DNA of 64,000 nt from Paraspadella gotoi (GCA_051294375.1 CM119263.1:12317723-12381722); one strand, 5' to 3'; positions 12,621 through 26,948 are shown, counted from the stretch's first letter. Translations and numbers: made by a program. The notes: generated by a model from the letters alone, not told the origin.

Positions 12621-15600
12621 TCCTCTCTCTCCTCTCTCTCTCCTCTCTCTCTTCCCGGGATTGACGGTAAAAACCTTATGAAGATTGAGGAGCGAAATGA
12701 ATTAAAGCGAATTGAAGATCCTTGATGAAAAAATACTTATTCATTGCCAACGGCTTTTCAGTCGGCGCCGCTCAACACAGTTTGCTTTCATTCCTGAACA
12801 AAAGAGTGTTATGGCGTGACGTTTAGATGACAATCACCATAGTTTTTTTCTCCCTTTTATTCTAAATGATCAGCATCGCCAATTTGCGTGTTGCTCTCCC
12901 TAAACACAATCACATTTCCCTTTTGTTTATAGTTGTCGAGAATCCAAATCTGCGGTTTAGTGGCGCTGGTGTTATTTCTTCTTCTCTGCTTCATCCTCAT
13001 ACTACACCAACGAATCTAAATTTGGCACAGAGTGAGTATGAATGAAAACGAAAGCGAAAGCTTAACGAGGTGATAATCGATTTAAATTATCAATTATATG
13101 ATTCGATTTTCAGGGACGAGTGACCTCACGCCCAACTCGACTCCTCACGCATCTCGTCTCAGTCACCACGGAGAAGTTCATGGAGTTTCGTCTCTCGCAC
13201 GACGAGACTTCGAATCGGACGCGAGAGAGGATCAAGACGGTCGTCGATGTGGCCCGGGCCGATGCAAAGAAGGCTTTTGACAACGCCACCGAGTCGTCCG
13301 AAAGGCAGGGCCCGTCGTTGTCGATGAGGCTTCTTATATTTCTTCTTATTTTTATTTCTTCTTATATTACTTTTAATTCCCCTTCTCTCCAGCAATTTAG
13401 AGGGCTCGACTCTTTTCGAAATTCCGCTCACGGAGCACCACAACATCATGGGACGCCTGAATGAGCTGCAAAGATCGAAGAATGCTTTGGCGATGAAACT
13501 ACGATTGGAGACCGACCGAAAAAGATGGCGCGACTCAGGTTTCTCTGGAGCGGGAGCTGGAACGGAACATCGCTTTCGCTCGGCGTGGACTCGAAAGTGC
13601 ATCGCCCTCGAGAAGCGAAACTTTCAAGCGGAACTTAGGAATCGTCTCTGACGTGGAGCGGGTGAGTCAAGGTCGAGACGAGGGTGGTTAGAGAATGAGG
13701 CGAGAGTGAGGTAAGGGTGATTTGAGGGTGGCAGATTTTTGTAGAAGAAGCGTTAGAATGTTTCGAAATGTTTTGATGGCTTCGTTTTGCTCAGTGGTCA
13801 GCGTTGATTGTGATTTATTAAGCTGTTCGGGAGAGTTCGAAATTAATTATCACGAGCAAACTATCTCACGCGCCAACTTTTGGATCTCTGACTATAGATC
13901 ACCCGTCAACCTGGTTCGCGATCGAAACGACGTTGAGGAATCATCGCCAACTGGCGTCGGAGATCAAAAGCAAGCTCAACACCTTCGATGACTCCTTCAA
14001 ACGGCGCTCAGGCGAGTGGACACGCCCATCTCGGAAAGATAGTTGATAGGTCGAAATTATTAAAGAGAAAAAATAATTGGTAAATGGAATGGGTAAATAA
14101 TAAAAATTACTTAAATTTTTTAGGAATTTGGAATAGGAGATTATAAATTGATTGGGATATAAACTGTATTGATTTGTAACAGAGACAATGCGCGAATCCG
14201 TTGGAGCATCACTGCGACAAGAACGCGGACTGCGTGGACAACTATCAAGGGATACCTGCTTCTGCAACATGGTTACACGGAGACGGGAAGATTGTCAGGT
14301 TCAGTCGGCCATGGAAACGGCTAGCGTAGCGAGAATAACAACTAGAAGTTAATTCTCGACATCAATCCAGGACATAAAACGAATGCCGGAGGCAATTCCC
14401 CTCACAGAGTGTCCACCCAACGCCAACTGCGTCAACAACGAGGCTTCATAACTCGTGCGTGTGCAAGCCGGGATTCAGCGGGGACGGGAAGCGCAAATGC
14501 GACGATGTCAAACGAGTGCTCGTCAAATCCTTGCCAAACCTGGCGCTGCAGCAACAGTCAGGGTCGGGATGAAATTCTCAAATATTCAAATGCTCAACGC
14601 TTAAAACGCTCAAATACTCATTACAGTAGTCTCAGGTTCTTTTCAATGCATCTGTCGCCAAGGGTACGAAGGTGACGGGATCGCTTCCTGTACACGATGT
14701 CGACGAATGCGACGGCGTCAAATCAACGAATGTCACGCAGACGCCATATGCAACAACATGTCGGCAGTTACACTTGCAAGTGAGACATTTGCTAGAAGAT
14801 TTAAGAACATTGGCGTTTTTTTTTTTAGGAGTGCGATCACGTATTTACGCAATTTGCGATCGTTTTTGAATCAAACCTGTTTTTTTAATTCAATTAAGTG
14901 AATCATTGATTTAAAATTACTTAACTAAAATTGATAATACTTTTGATTCTTAGGTGCAAACACAGGATTTAGAGGAGACGGATACGTGTGCACCGACATC
15001 GACGAATGCGCAACTGGTTTGATTCAATTAATTTTGTTCACTCAACGATTGTTTGTCAGCATGATTTGTACGTTTCGAATAACTTATTGGATTTAATGGC
15101 AAAGGAACCTCACTTGCGACGTGAATGCGAATTGCAGCAACACACCGCTGGCGGATACTCTTGCGCTTGCGTTGTGGATACGAAGGTGACGGTAAATCGT
15201 GCAGCGAGTCGACGAATGCAGGTTATTTTTTTATATTTTCCGTAATTTCGTTTTTGACGAATGATTTTTTTCAGTGAATACATTTTCTGCAGAAGAACAT
15301 AGTGTAAGCGCCGACGCGACTTGCAGCAACAGCGCGGGCTCGTACGCTTGCACCTGAAACGGGGTTTCCAGGGGGACGGAAGTGTTTGCGACGAGTTAAT
15401 GATGCGCGCGATGTCACCCTCAACAACTGCAGCGCTCACGGCATTTGTCACAATTCCGCGGAGGATTTAGCTGCAGCAGCTGTCCACCGATTCGCACGTG
15501 GGCGACGGTTACAACCTGCGCCGTGGATTTCATGAAGGTGGTTTGAATATTCATGAAGGAGGAAAAGATAGAAAGATAAGAAAAAGAAAAAACAAGACAA

Positions 15601-16381
15601 AACAAATCAATTTAAAGCAGACAAAATCTGTCGAAATTTCAAAAATGACAATTATGGAGGACACAGTGATTGCGTATATAATATTGTTTCATATTTTATA
15701 TTAGTGAAAAATAAGTTCAATTTGAGCCATGTTAAAATTCTATATGTAATAAAGCTATTTTTTTCTTTATATTTCTAGAGGAGATGCGAATCTTTTTTTC
15801 TCCGTTTCTCAGGCTTCGGGAAACTACACCTACACGTTGAACGCGGAAACTGGGACAGGGAAGCGGGGTTGCGAGGGGCTGGGGGCTACTTGGTCATCAT
15901 CGGTTCCGAAGAAGAGGACCGCCTAGTTCGAGAGAAGCCTGGCTACGACAACTCGAAGCGGTGGTGGTCGGTGCCAAATGCGAAAGCCGAACAGGTGAAA
16001 CTAAGAAAACGTAGTAAGTCCTAGTACCTACCTTGGTCAAGAATAGCAATCATCGATCACTTTAATTTTCTTCGCCATTTGGAGAGTTAATGGAAGAGAA
16101 ACATTGGCAATATTTTCTTAATCTTCAACATCGGATTCGAGCAAATGATTAAGTCTCACTCCGCGTATCTCGCCGATTTCGAACAGATATTTTTGGGCGA
16201 CACCAAGTCAACTTCAGGACTCGTACCCGCCCATCGGTTCGGGGCGGATCCAACATCGAAGAGTGCGAAGCCACCCGTCGATGGCATCACTATCACGGGA
16301 ACCGTGGCAACTCAACGGGTGGGACCGACATCAGGATCTCAGATTTCAACCGGCGGGGAGGTTATATCTGCAAATTCCTGA
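10958..16381 (+). pseudogene. EGF/C-type-lectin membrane protein gene, duplicate copy A (frameshifted)
   Basis: It has the same exon order as the minus-strand gene at 28,238-33,691. ATG at 10,958 opens [20 protein letters not shown]. The transmembrane exon near 12,930-13,030 has two extra bases (CTACACC for CTAACC, TTTGGCA for TTTGCA), which break the frame. EGF exons lie between 14,180 and 15,530. The lectin exons are at 15,810-15,990 and 16,160-16,381, with AATAAA at 16,425-16,430. Almost every exon has an extra base relative to copy C, mostly in homopolymers. The same lesions are shared with copy B, so A and B are one sequence represented twice. Confidence 0.75.
12565..12657. repeat. (CT)n microsatellite in lectin gene intron, copy A
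   Basis: A CT tract with CTCCT interruptions just after the acidic/lysine-rich exon. The equivalent tracts are at 22,936-23,028 and, as GA, at 31,998-32,086. Confidence 0.9.
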
Positions 16382-16579
16382 AGACAACCGAACTCGTTTA
16401 GACCTAGTTTTCGATTCCAGTTTGAATAAAACTTCGTGTCACTTGGCCGTATTTTTCATTTGGTATGAATCAGAAATATTATACAAATTTCAAGCATATT
16501 ACGTAGTTAGATAGTTTAACCTTAATCCGTGACTAATGAACGCCTACACGCTTCAATTTTAGGAATATCATAATGAATC

Positions 16580-17125
16580 AAACACTCGCCACTAATCAAT
16601 ATTCTATTAACAAATATTTTGAGGCAAGGTGGGTTTGCCTGCAGTACCCGGCGCAGGGGGTATCACCGTTGGCCAAGGGGCCTCGGACCCTTGCTGTCAA
16701 TGTCACTGCATGTTTCAAAACATTTTTGCCAGAACCGGAATATTTGGGTCCTTGAACCCTGGGCACAACGGTTGAGACGAGAATGATTTACGCCGTTCAC
16801 ATAAAAACAAGGCTAAGTCGAGGTCAATTTAAGTCGTATGGCGTTTAATATTCAATGTTTAAAAGGAACTTAAATGTACCTCGACTTAGCCTCGTTTTTA
16901 TGGCTGAACGGGCTAAATCATCTCGTCTCAACCGTGTGCCCAGGGTTCAAGGTACCCAAATATTCCGGTTCTGGCAAAAATGTTTGAAACATGCCAGTGA
17001 CATTGACAGCAAGGGTCCGAGGCCCCTTGGCCAACAGTGTGATACCCCCTGCCCCGGGTACTGCAGGCAAACCCACCGTTGCCTCAAAATATTTGTTAAT
17101 AGAATATGATTAGTGGCGAGTGTTT
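16580..17125. repeat. Fold-back inverted repeat (~270 bp arms)
   Basis: The left arm (16,580 to ~16,853) and right arm (~16,857 to 17,125) are reverse complements with only a few bases between them. One arm alone occurs at 27,771-28,036, in single copy and continuous with copy C. A palindrome with almost no spacer next to an N gap is typical of a fold-back read chimera, although a real hairpin cannot be excluded from sequence alone. Confidence 0.85.
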
Positions 17126-17150
17126 NNNNNNNNNNNNNNNNNNNNNNNNN
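17126..17150. other. Assembly gap (25 N)
   Basis: Twenty-five N bases between the palindrome and the start of copy B. Confidence 0.98.
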
Positions 17151-20100
17151 AAGCAGAGAAGATCAATCTCACTCACCTGATAAAATAATTTCGTTGGTCA
17201 GACATTTTTTTCCGGTGAGGGTTTTCGATCGCGCCGATCGTCGGCGCTTCTACAACTCCACGAAACCGCTACGGCCTAAGCAACCACGCGCTTCGCATCT
17301 CTCAGGGCCGACAACGCCGACGCATCCGTTTCACGCGCCATCGCCGACGCAGCCGCAGCTGTCGGCGCAGACGGCTTCAGTCAAAAGACTTCGAGAGCGT
17401 CGTCCACTGAATCCGCGGCATCGAAAGGGGGATGGCTGGTTTTGAAGATGCGCTGGTTGGCGTCGATGCGAACCTGAAAGAAGGAGAAGTAGTTGACTTA
17501 ATTTTTTACTACAACGTTTTCAGAGGAAACTAAGCCTAACTTCAGCGCGCCTATTGGAGGATTTTGTGATTTAGTGTAGTTTTTTTTACTCTGGTTGGTT
17601 TTTTTTATGCTTTTTCAGTCCGTATTTTTTTTTTCTTATTTGCCTCTTGGACTGTCTCTTTATCTTTGCCTTATTTGTCTTTCTGTTTTGTACAGACTAC
17701 AGCGTGTCTATCAGCATCTTGACTCTAGCTTTTCTCTAAGCCTCCGTTTCAAGGATTCTTAATTCATCGGTAATTCACTCCAGGCGCCCCAATCACGCCA
17801 TAGCGACGGCAGTCTGCGGTGGCGGCGGCCACCTTTGCACGCTTCGCCGTTCGAGGAAACTCGCGGAGCCATCTGGTCTCCCTCGATTCCTAAAGTACGG
17901 GCGCCGTCGTCCTTGTAAGCTTCACACGTGGGCGCGCCGAGTGTAGACGTCGTCGAGGTCGTGAACCGGCGCGCCGCTTCGGAGGATGACGCGGCGCTGG
18001 GAGAGACGTCGACGAAGGAAAGACGTCTAAGGTTTGGGGGATAAAGCAGATAGTGCTAATTTATAAAACGGGAAACGGGCGGCCGTTGCTTTTGCTGTGA
18101 ATGTTTAGAATGCGCATGGAAACCATCATACAACTAGATAATAACCGAAAAAGAAAAGCCAAACATTTACAGAAAAAAAAACCACGCGATAAAACTATCT
18201 AACCTTGCAAAAAGTTTGATGACGAGTTTATTGTTTCCGACGGACATTTCCTGGACGACGGCGACGTCGCTTAATTCCGAGAGTCTCTCTCTCAATCTGC
18301 GTTGAGGAAGAAGAAGTCGTTTTCAAGTCATTTGCATTTTTCATCGGAGCAGAGAAAAAAGGTTGAAGGCGAAGCGCGATTCCTCGCTAATTGCGCCTCG
18401 CGGCTTTTTCCTCTCGTCCGGGCTAATTTCGTTTCACGGCCTCTCAATCACTCAAACTCTCAGAACATCTGCGTAGGTTTTTCACAGCACTGTGTGTCTC
18501 TCTCGCACTATCAGTCTACTCAGCTCAGCAATCAGATACTTTTTTCACATTTGTCAGCTTCTTTCCATCTCTTGATACCCTATGACATTTTGTGTCTTAT
18601 CTTATTCCCAACATAGCCTTTCTTATTCACTAATGGCTCTGATTAAGTGATGGTCCTTTCTATATTCTCACTGACACATGGGCTAACACAATATCCTGGA
18701 CTCACGATCGCTTTTCGATGTCCTTTTTTTTCATTTCCTCTGGCTGATCAGCTGTGGGCGAATTCCTTTAATGACCCGACCTCTGATCTCACTTCATCAG
18801 CCTTTTTCAAACTGAGACTCTTTTTCTCTTTTTCTTTAACCTACTTAATCTCAAATATAGTTTTAAACAGGGCATTAAAAAAAAAGGTATATCTCAAGTA
18901 AAAACAACTAATCTTCTATTTCCACTCCTTTTGGCTTCGAAAAATTTACATTAAGTTATGGCAACGGGGTATGCCTTAGATAGTGATCTGGCTCTATTTT
19001 CACAATGTTTAAGCCGCTTGGGATCTTACCTGGACTCCGAAGCGTCCTTCCCTTCCCGTTTCGTATCCGATTTCTGTTTTCTTGCAACTGCGCACTTTTC
19101 TCTCGCTCATTTCGATGATCCGACTCATTTCCACACAACAGGCCTGTAAATATGGGAGGAAGGGGAGGGAAGGAGACGTGATGGGATTTTTGGGGAGGAG
19201 TGAAAGTGAGCGCTCAGTTGGGAGAAAAAAAGAGTGAATGTTGGTATGTTAAGGGGGAATTTTAGAAGAAGAAAAAATTGTATTGGCTTTGAACGGAGTG
19301 AGGGAACAAGGAAGTGAGGACGATTATGCGAAAAAAAGAAGCGGGCGGGTAAAACCTTTGAACTCTGGTGGTCAGGAATGTTTCGAGAACGTGCGGAAAG
19401 GAATGTTGGTAGGGAGAGCTGAAGGTTCATGACAAGTTGTTAAAGTTAAGGGTTTTCATCGTGGTTGTGGAGGGATCAAAGGAACAGGGAGAAAAACATC
19501 AAGAGTTCTTTACTACCGACTTTGCAAATAATTTTGCGCATTTCTTTACATCGTCGATTGTTCAAAATTAATGATCCAGTTCAGTCGATCACTCACAACG
19601 GAATCACTAATCAATAATCACTTTTTTTTAACCCGGTAGTTTTTCAGTCATCCATCCATCCGTACATCCATTCATCATCCAATTGCTTTAGCGTTGGATC
19701 TCGTCTCTGAGCAGTTTTGGCGACGAACTCCACTCCAGGACGCGACGCCGGGCTTGTTCCTATTCGCAGTTGCTGGAAGGAAGGGGCGGAAGAGTAGAAG
19801 TGCGAAAAGGGGACGTGGAAAGGATGAGAGGAAAATAGGAAAATAAAATAGAGGAAAAAGTATGATTTCAACTAAAACGTTGATATTTATGGTCAAACTG
19901 TTCTGTCTCGACAAGCTAAAATTGTGTAGAGGCAACAAGCGAGACTTTTAATCAAGGATTGCAACTTGATATGTTACAGAAAAAAAACCCAAAAAACCCA
20001 AACGACCTCGCGTCAAATAGTGCACGGAATCAAAGGACGAAACTAGTGACCTGTTCGGTGATTTCCAGATTCACAATCCAAATACCCTTCGTTTCGTTCG

Positions 20101-20496
20101 AGAACAATTTGGGAGGATCCTTGGGGTCGCAAATTGAATCAAAATCGAAACCCTTATGTTTTTTCGCTAATCAATTTTTTTTTCTATTCTTTTCTCGCGC
20201 CACGATATTCAGTCTAATCTAACGTACACCTTTCAAGTTATCGGCTATAACTATAATTACAAGGTCAACACCTGCGCTGCTAAAGATAAATCTCCCCGTC
20301 CCTCAAGGTTACCACCCTTCGTTAATCTCCTCAGTCGACCCCTCCTCCTCTCCACCTTTTGTGAGAAATGACGTCCAAAGTTCGATTATTTTCTTCGGTA
20401 AAGATAACAAATTCGCTCATCTCTCCTCTCTCTCTGTTTGTCTCTCTCTCTCTCTCTCTATCCGCATTCAACTCCGGACACAAGGGGCGGGTTTGA

Positions 20497-20558
<62 letters not shown>

Positions 20559-21221
20559 GGAAATATTTTGTATTTTGTCATTTAATTAATCGTCTACTTT
20601 TTAAAGAAAACGAGTGGCGCAATATCGGTGTCTCTTCATTGTTTCCGATGAAGAAAATAGAATTTAAACGTATGATGAGAGATTTTGTGTCAAAGCTAAG
20701 CAAACTTTAATGACCCAAATAAAAGGAATCCTTGACTATTTCCGTCACTTTTCATCGTCCTTTACATGCTGGTTCGACGTTTCAACACGGAGTATATATT
20801 TCGTAAAGAAAGAAAGCAGAAATGAATTAAGACCAATCGTTTTCTTCGGTTATGGACCCCAATTATTTTCCCTTTTTTGCTCGACGATTTCTCCCCTTTT
20901 TTTCGCTTGACTAATTTTTTTCTAAAAAAAATTAAATTTAGCGAAAAAAATAAAAATAAGAACACAAACAGCAACGTGATAAATTTTATTCTTCCGCCGG
21001 CTTCTACCGTAAATATAAAATCAAAACAAAAAAAAATATCAAACCGTGGATTTTAAAAACACAAAAAAAAATTGTTGAACAAAAAGTGGGAATCCAAAAT
21101 AAAAACCAGACATGATCCTCCTCATAGCAATTGGCCGCGATGATCCCATCCACTGCCGTTCTCGTTTCGATCCGAACGGAATCTTGAGTAACGCTTTCAA
21201 CTAGATCGACATTCTCCGCGT
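17151..21221 (-). pseudogene. Coiled-coil protein gene, duplicate copy B (3' truncated, frameshifted)
   Basis: Counterpart of the gene at 33,803-38,345 on the opposite strand. The exon equivalent to 33,803-33,904 is at 21,107-21,221 and reads in frame here. The exon equivalent to 34,825-34,939 is at about 20,051-20,166. The last two exons are absent because the copy stops at the N gap. At the exon near 17,440-17,470 it keeps a base (GTTCGCATCG) that copy C lacks, so this copy helps correct C. Confidence 0.65.
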
Positions 21222-21327
21222 CTGTAAAACCCGCTCACCACTTGATCCACCCCTTTCACCACTCTTGCCAACCCAGCTCTCCAACCACTCTTCAGACACA
21301 CCCTTTGGTCCACTCTCTCCGCTTCGG

Positions 21328-22390
21328 ATGACGATGTCGGCGGACTTCAAATTTCGCTCCTTCGCCAACGAGGACGAAGACGACACTGGGTTCGGGGCGG
21401 AGCCGAGGGGGAGAGAGAGAGAGAGAGGCGCGAGAGGGAGAGCAGAGAAAGAGCGAGGGAGGGAAAGAGGGAGGAGAGGATGGAACGGGAAATCTTTCCG
21501 AGGACAAAAGGAGGAAAATCGTCCCGGGGGAAATTTCAAGTAAAGTCGCTTCGGCGAAAGAAAAAAAAAAACGACTATGGGGGTTTTTCGTGTTTTTTTG
21601 GGGTTTTTTTTTTGGTTTTTTTTTCCGTTCCGGGGATTTACTTTCTTTATATTTGCCACTGGCGTCGCAACAAGGTTCAGAACGCTTTATAGACGGTTAT
21701 TTTTTTAAAATTATACATAACATTACAATTATAATTATTTTTTTATGTAAGAAATGTACGTATTCATAAACAAAGATTTTCAAAATGGTATTGCCAATTA
21801 CCTATGTTATTACAAATCATTTCTTAGTTTTAGGTTGGTCGAGTTTTTGATATACATCTTTAAATATTATGTAAAAATATAATGATAAGAATCGTGAAGC
21901 ATCGAAAATTAATTTTCGTTTTTTTAAACAATTTACTACTACTGTTTACTTTTATTATATTTATGAATAATCGTCCCAATACTGATTTCCACTTCAGGTT
22001 CCGCCTTTTCATCTCGGAGTTTCCAACAAGTTGGGCGGGGCCTTACCCTACGAGCTGCGATTGTGGAGCGGGTGAGTTAAACAGAGATGTTGTTTCCCAC
22101 TGACTGTGATTTATTGATGCGCAATAAACGTAAATTCAAAGTCGAAGGTAATATAAAAATGAAAAAAAAGCTTGCTGCGCGTTTCCACGTTTCCGACGTT
22201 TCCCGGAAGTGACGCGTATTAATCGTTAATGGCGGAAAAATCGTCCGTCCATAGACTTCCCTTTCGGAGGTGAGGCGCTATTTTGAGATGTTTATGAAGG
22301 CGCGTCTGTCATTTCGATTTCCCCGAGTGAATATGAGAGGCTTCAGAATGCGGATCCATTAACGGGGATTTCGCCTCAAATGTCAGTGGC

Positions 22391-22421
<31 letters not shown>

Positions 22422-22931
22422 AGATAGAGAGAGAGAACATGTGTTTGTCAGAGTAGAGAAGAGTGAAATTAGAAAAAAGGAAAAAAATCTCCCAAGAAAG
22501 AAAGGGAACGCGAAAAGAGGAAGCGAGAGAGAGCCAAGCAGACAAGCAGAGAGAGCCTAAAGCCGGGCCAAGCGACTTAATAGGGTTGCCAAAACGCCTC
22601 CCCTTTATCCCATTTCTCCCGCCATTGAATATTTTACGAGTTAGAAAAACCGTTTAGATCCGTTCTTGCGGTGTTTTTGTTGCGGCAGCGAATATGGAAG
22701 CAGAGGAGGAGATAAAAACTAAAAAGAAATTGGAAGCGGAAAGAAAAGAAGTCGATGCAGAAGTGAAAACGAAACCGGAAGCGGAATTGAAGAAAAAAAA
22801 AACCGGATGAAGAAGCGGACACGAACCGGAAGCGAAAACTAGTTTGTCTTCTAGCTCCTCTGACAAAGCGGAAAACGAAGAATATCGAAGGTGGAACGTC
22901 TGCAATTTTTTCTTTCCCCGACAACCGTCTT

Positions 22932-22991
<60 letters not shown>

Positions 22992-25900
22992 TCCTCTCTC
23001 TCCTCTCTCTCTCCTCTCTCTCTTCCCGGGATTGACGGTAAAAACCTTATGAAGATTGAGGAGCGAAATGAATTAAAGCGAATTGAAGATCCTTGATGAA
23101 AAAATACTTATTCATTGCCAACGGCTTTTCAGTCGGCGCCGCTCAACACAGTTTGCTTTCATTCCTGAACAAAAGAGTGTTATGGCGTGACGTTTAGATG
23201 ACAATCACCATAGTTTTTTTCTCCCTTTTATTCTAAATGATCAGCATCGCCAATTTGCGTGTTGCTCTCCCTAAACACAATCACATTTCCCTTTTGTTTA
23301 TAGTTGTCGAGAATCCAAATCTGCGGTTTAGTGGCGCTGGTGTTATTTCTTCTTCTCTGCTTCATCCTCATACTACACCAACGAATCTAAATTTGGCACA
23401 GAGTGAGTATGAATGAAAACGAAAGCGAAAGCTTAACGAGGTGATAATCGATTTAAATTATCAATTATATGATTCGATTTTCAGGGACGAGTGACCTCAC
23501 GCCCAACTCGACTCCTCACGCATCTCGTCTCAGTCACCACGGAGAAGTTCATGGAGTTTCGTCTCTCGCACGACGAGACTTCGAATCGGACGCGAGAGAG
23601 GATCAAGACGGTCGTCGATGTGGCCCGGGCCGATGCAAAGAAGGCTTTTGACAACGCCACCGAGTCGTCCGAAAGGCAGGGCCCGTCGTTGTCGATGAGG
23701 CTTCTTATATTTCTTCTTATTTTTATTTCTTCTTATATTACTTTTAATTCCCCTTCTCTCCAGCAATTTAGAGGGCTCGACTCTTTTCGAAATTCCGCTC
23801 ACGGAGCACCACAACATCATGGGACGCCTGAATGAGCTGCAAAGATCGAAGAATGCTTTGGCGATGAAACTACGATTGGAGACCGACCGAAAAAGATGGC
23901 GCGACTCAGGTTTCTCTGGAGCGGGAGCTGGAACGGAACATCGCTTTCGCTCGGCGTGGACTCGAAAGTGCATCGCCCTCGAGAAGCGAAACTTTCAAGC
24001 GGAACTTAGGAATCGTCTCTGACGTGGAGCGGGTGAGTCAAGGTCGAGACGAGGGTGGTTAGAGAATGAGGCGAGAGTGAGGTAAGGGTGATTTGAGGGT
24101 GGCAGATTTTTGTAGAAGAAGCGTTAGAATGTTTCGAAATGTTTTGATGGCTTCGTTTTGCTCAGTGGTCAGCGTTGATTGTGATTTATTAAGCTGTTCG
24201 GGAGAGTTCGAAATTAATTATCACGAGCAAACTATCTCACGCGCCAACTTTTGGATCTCTGACTATAGATCACCCGTCAACCTGGTTCGCGATCGAAACG
24301 ACGTTGAGGAATCATCGCCAACTGGCGTCGGAGATCAAAAGCAAGCTCAACACCTTCGATGACTCCTTCAAACGGCGCTCAGGCGAGTGGACACGCCCAT
24401 CTCGGAAAGATAGTTGATAGGTCGAAATTATTAAAGAGAAAAAATAATTGGTAAATGGAATGGGTAAATAATAAAAATTACTTAAATTTTTTAGGAATTT
24501 GGAATAGGAGATTATAAATTGATTGGGATATAAACTGTATTGATTTGTAACAGAGACAATGCGCGAATCCGTTGGAGCATCACTGCGACAAGAACGCGGA
24601 CTGCGTGGACAACTATCAAGGGATACCTGCTTCTGCAACATGGTTACACGGAGACGGGAAGATTGTCAGGTTCAGTCGGCCATGGAAACGGCTAGCGTAG
24701 CGAGAATAACAACTAGAAGTTAATTCTCGACATCAATCCAGGACATAAAACGAATGCCGGAGGCAATTCCCCTCACAGAGTGTCCACCCAACGCCAACTG
24801 CGTCAACAACGAGGTTCATAACTCGTGCGTGTGCAAGCCGGGATTCAGCGGGGACGGGAAGCGCAAATGCGACGATGTCAAACGAGTGCTCGTCAAATCC
24901 TTGCCAAACCTGGCGCTGCAGCAACAGTCAGGGTCGGGATGAAATTCTCAAATATTCAAATGCTCAACGCTTAAAACGCTCAAATACTCATTACAGTAGT
25001 CTCAGGTTCTTTTCAATGCATCTGTCGCCAAGGGTACGAAGGTGACGGGATCGCTTCCTGTACACGATGTCGACGAATGCGACGGCGTCAAATCAACGAA
25101 TGTCACGCAGACGCCATATGCAACAACATGTCGGCAGTTACACTTGCAAGTGAGACATTTGCTAGAAGATTTAAGAACATTGGCGTTTTTTTTTTTAGGA
25201 GTGCGATCACGTATTTACGCAATTTGCGATCGTTTTTGAATCAAACCTGTTTTTTTAATTCAATTAAGTGAATCATTGATTTAAAATTACTTAAATAAAA
25301 TTGATAATACTTTTGATTCTTAGGTGCAAACACAGGATTTAGAGGAGACGGATACGTGTGCACCGACATCGACGAATGCGCAACTGGTTTGATTCAATTA
25401 ATTTTATTCACTCAACGATTGTTTGTCAGCATGATTTGTACGTTTCGAATAACTTATTGGATTTAATGGCAAAGGAACCTCACTTGCGACGTGAATGCGA
25501 ATTGCAGCAACACACCGCTGGCGGATACTCTTGCGCTTGCGTTGTGGATACGAAGGTGACGGTAAATCGTGCAGCGAGTCGACGAATGCAGGTTATTTTT
25601 TTATATTTTCCGTAATTTCGTTTTTGACGAATGATTTTTTTCAGTGAATACATTTTCTGCAGACGAACATAGTGTAAGCGCCGACGCGACTTGCAGCAAC
25701 AGCGCGGGCTCGTACGCTTGCACCTGAAACGGGGTTTCCAGGGGGACGGAAGTGTTTGCGACGAGTTAATGATGCGCGCGATGTCACCCTCAACAACTGC
25801 AGCGCTCACGGCATTTGTCACAATTCCGCGGAGGATTTAGCTGCAGCAGCTGTCCACCGATTCGCACGTGGGCGACGGTTACAACCTGCGCCGTGGATTT

Positions 25901-26752
25901 CATGAAGGTGGTTTGAATATTCATGAAGGAGGAAAAGATAGAAAGATAAGAAAAAGAAAAAACAAGACAAAACAAATCAATTTAAAGCAGACAAAATCTG
26001 TCGAAATTTCAAAAATGACAATTATGGAGGACACAGTGATTGCGTATATAATATTGTTTCATATTTTATATTAGTGAAAAATAAGTTCAATTTGAGCCAT
26101 GTTAAAATTCTATATGTAATAAAGCTATTTTTTTCTTTATATTTCTAGAGGAGATGCGAATCTTTTTTTCTCCGTTTCTCAGGCTTCGGGAAACTACACC
26201 TACACGTTGAACGCGGAAACTGGGACAGGGAAGCGGGGTTGCGAGGGGCTGGGGGCTACTTGGTCATCATCGGTTCCGAAGAAGAGGACCGCCTAGTTCG
26301 AGAGAAGCTGGCTACGACAATGAAGGGTGGTGGGTCGGTGCCAAATGCGAAAGCCGGAACAGGTGAAACTAAGAAAACGTAGTAAGTCCTAGTACCTACC
26401 TTGGTCAAGAAATAGCAATCCATCGATCACTTTAATTTTCTTCGCCATTTGGAGAGTTAATGGAAGAGAAACATTGCAATATTTTCTTAATCTTCAACAT
26501 CGGATTCGAGCAAATGATTAAGTCTCACTCCGCGTATCTCGCCGATTTCGAACAGATATTTTTGGGCGACACCAAGTCAACTTCAGGACTCGTACCCGCC
26601 CATCGGTTCGGGGCGGATCCAACATCGACAGAGTGCGATGCCACCCGTCGATGGCATCACTATCACGGGAACCGTGGCAACTCAACGGGTGGGACCGACA
26701 TCAGGATCTCAGATTTCAACCGGCGGGGAGGTTATATCTGCAATATTCCTGA
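21328..26752 (+). pseudogene. EGF/C-type-lectin membrane protein gene, duplicate copy B (frameshifted)
   Basis: Same gene as the copy at 28,238-33,691. ATG is at 21,328, the transmembrane exon near 23,305-23,400 carries the same two extra bases as copy A, EGF exons lie near 24,550-25,910, and lectin exons lie near 26,180-26,360 and 26,520-26,752. AATAAA follows at 26,795-26,800. The C-terminal YICEY motif has lost one base (TGCAATATT). It would not yield a full protein as written. Confidence 0.75.
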
Positions 26753-26948
26753 AGACAACCGAACCGTTTAGACCTAGTTTTCGATTCCAGTTTGAATAAA
26801 ACTTCGTGTCACTTGGCCGTATTTTTCATTTGGATGAATCAAAGAAATATTATACAAATTCAAGCATATTACGTAGTTAGATAGTTTAACCTTAATCCGT
26901 GACTATGAACGCCTAAACACGCTTCATTTTAGGAATAATCATAATGAA

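Larger units (their letters stand above)
6768..16579 (-). repeat. Locus copy A (inverted relative to copy C)
   Basis: About 9.8 kb equivalent to copy B (17,151-26,948) in the same orientation and to copy C (28,037-37,816) in the opposite orientation. From about 8,200 to 15,900 it is almost identical to B. Its edges (6,770-8,150 and 15,900-16,580) differ from B by frequent one- and two-base indels, as at unpolished contig ends. It carries a truncated coiled-coil gene on the minus strand and the EGF/lectin gene on the plus strand. Confidence 0.9.
17151..26948 (-). repeat. Locus copy B (inverted relative to copy C)
   Basis: Second tandem copy of the locus, starting with the same aagcagagaagatcaatctc as copy A. 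Its first ~1.4 kb agrees better with copy C than copy A does. The central ~7.5 kb is essentially identical to A. Confidence 0.9.

Noticed and set aside
13159-13602. 147-codon minus-strand frame (and counterparts at 23,530 and 31,031)
   Set aside because: Antisense shadow of the lectin gene's coiled-coil exons, which are spliced in phase on the other strand.
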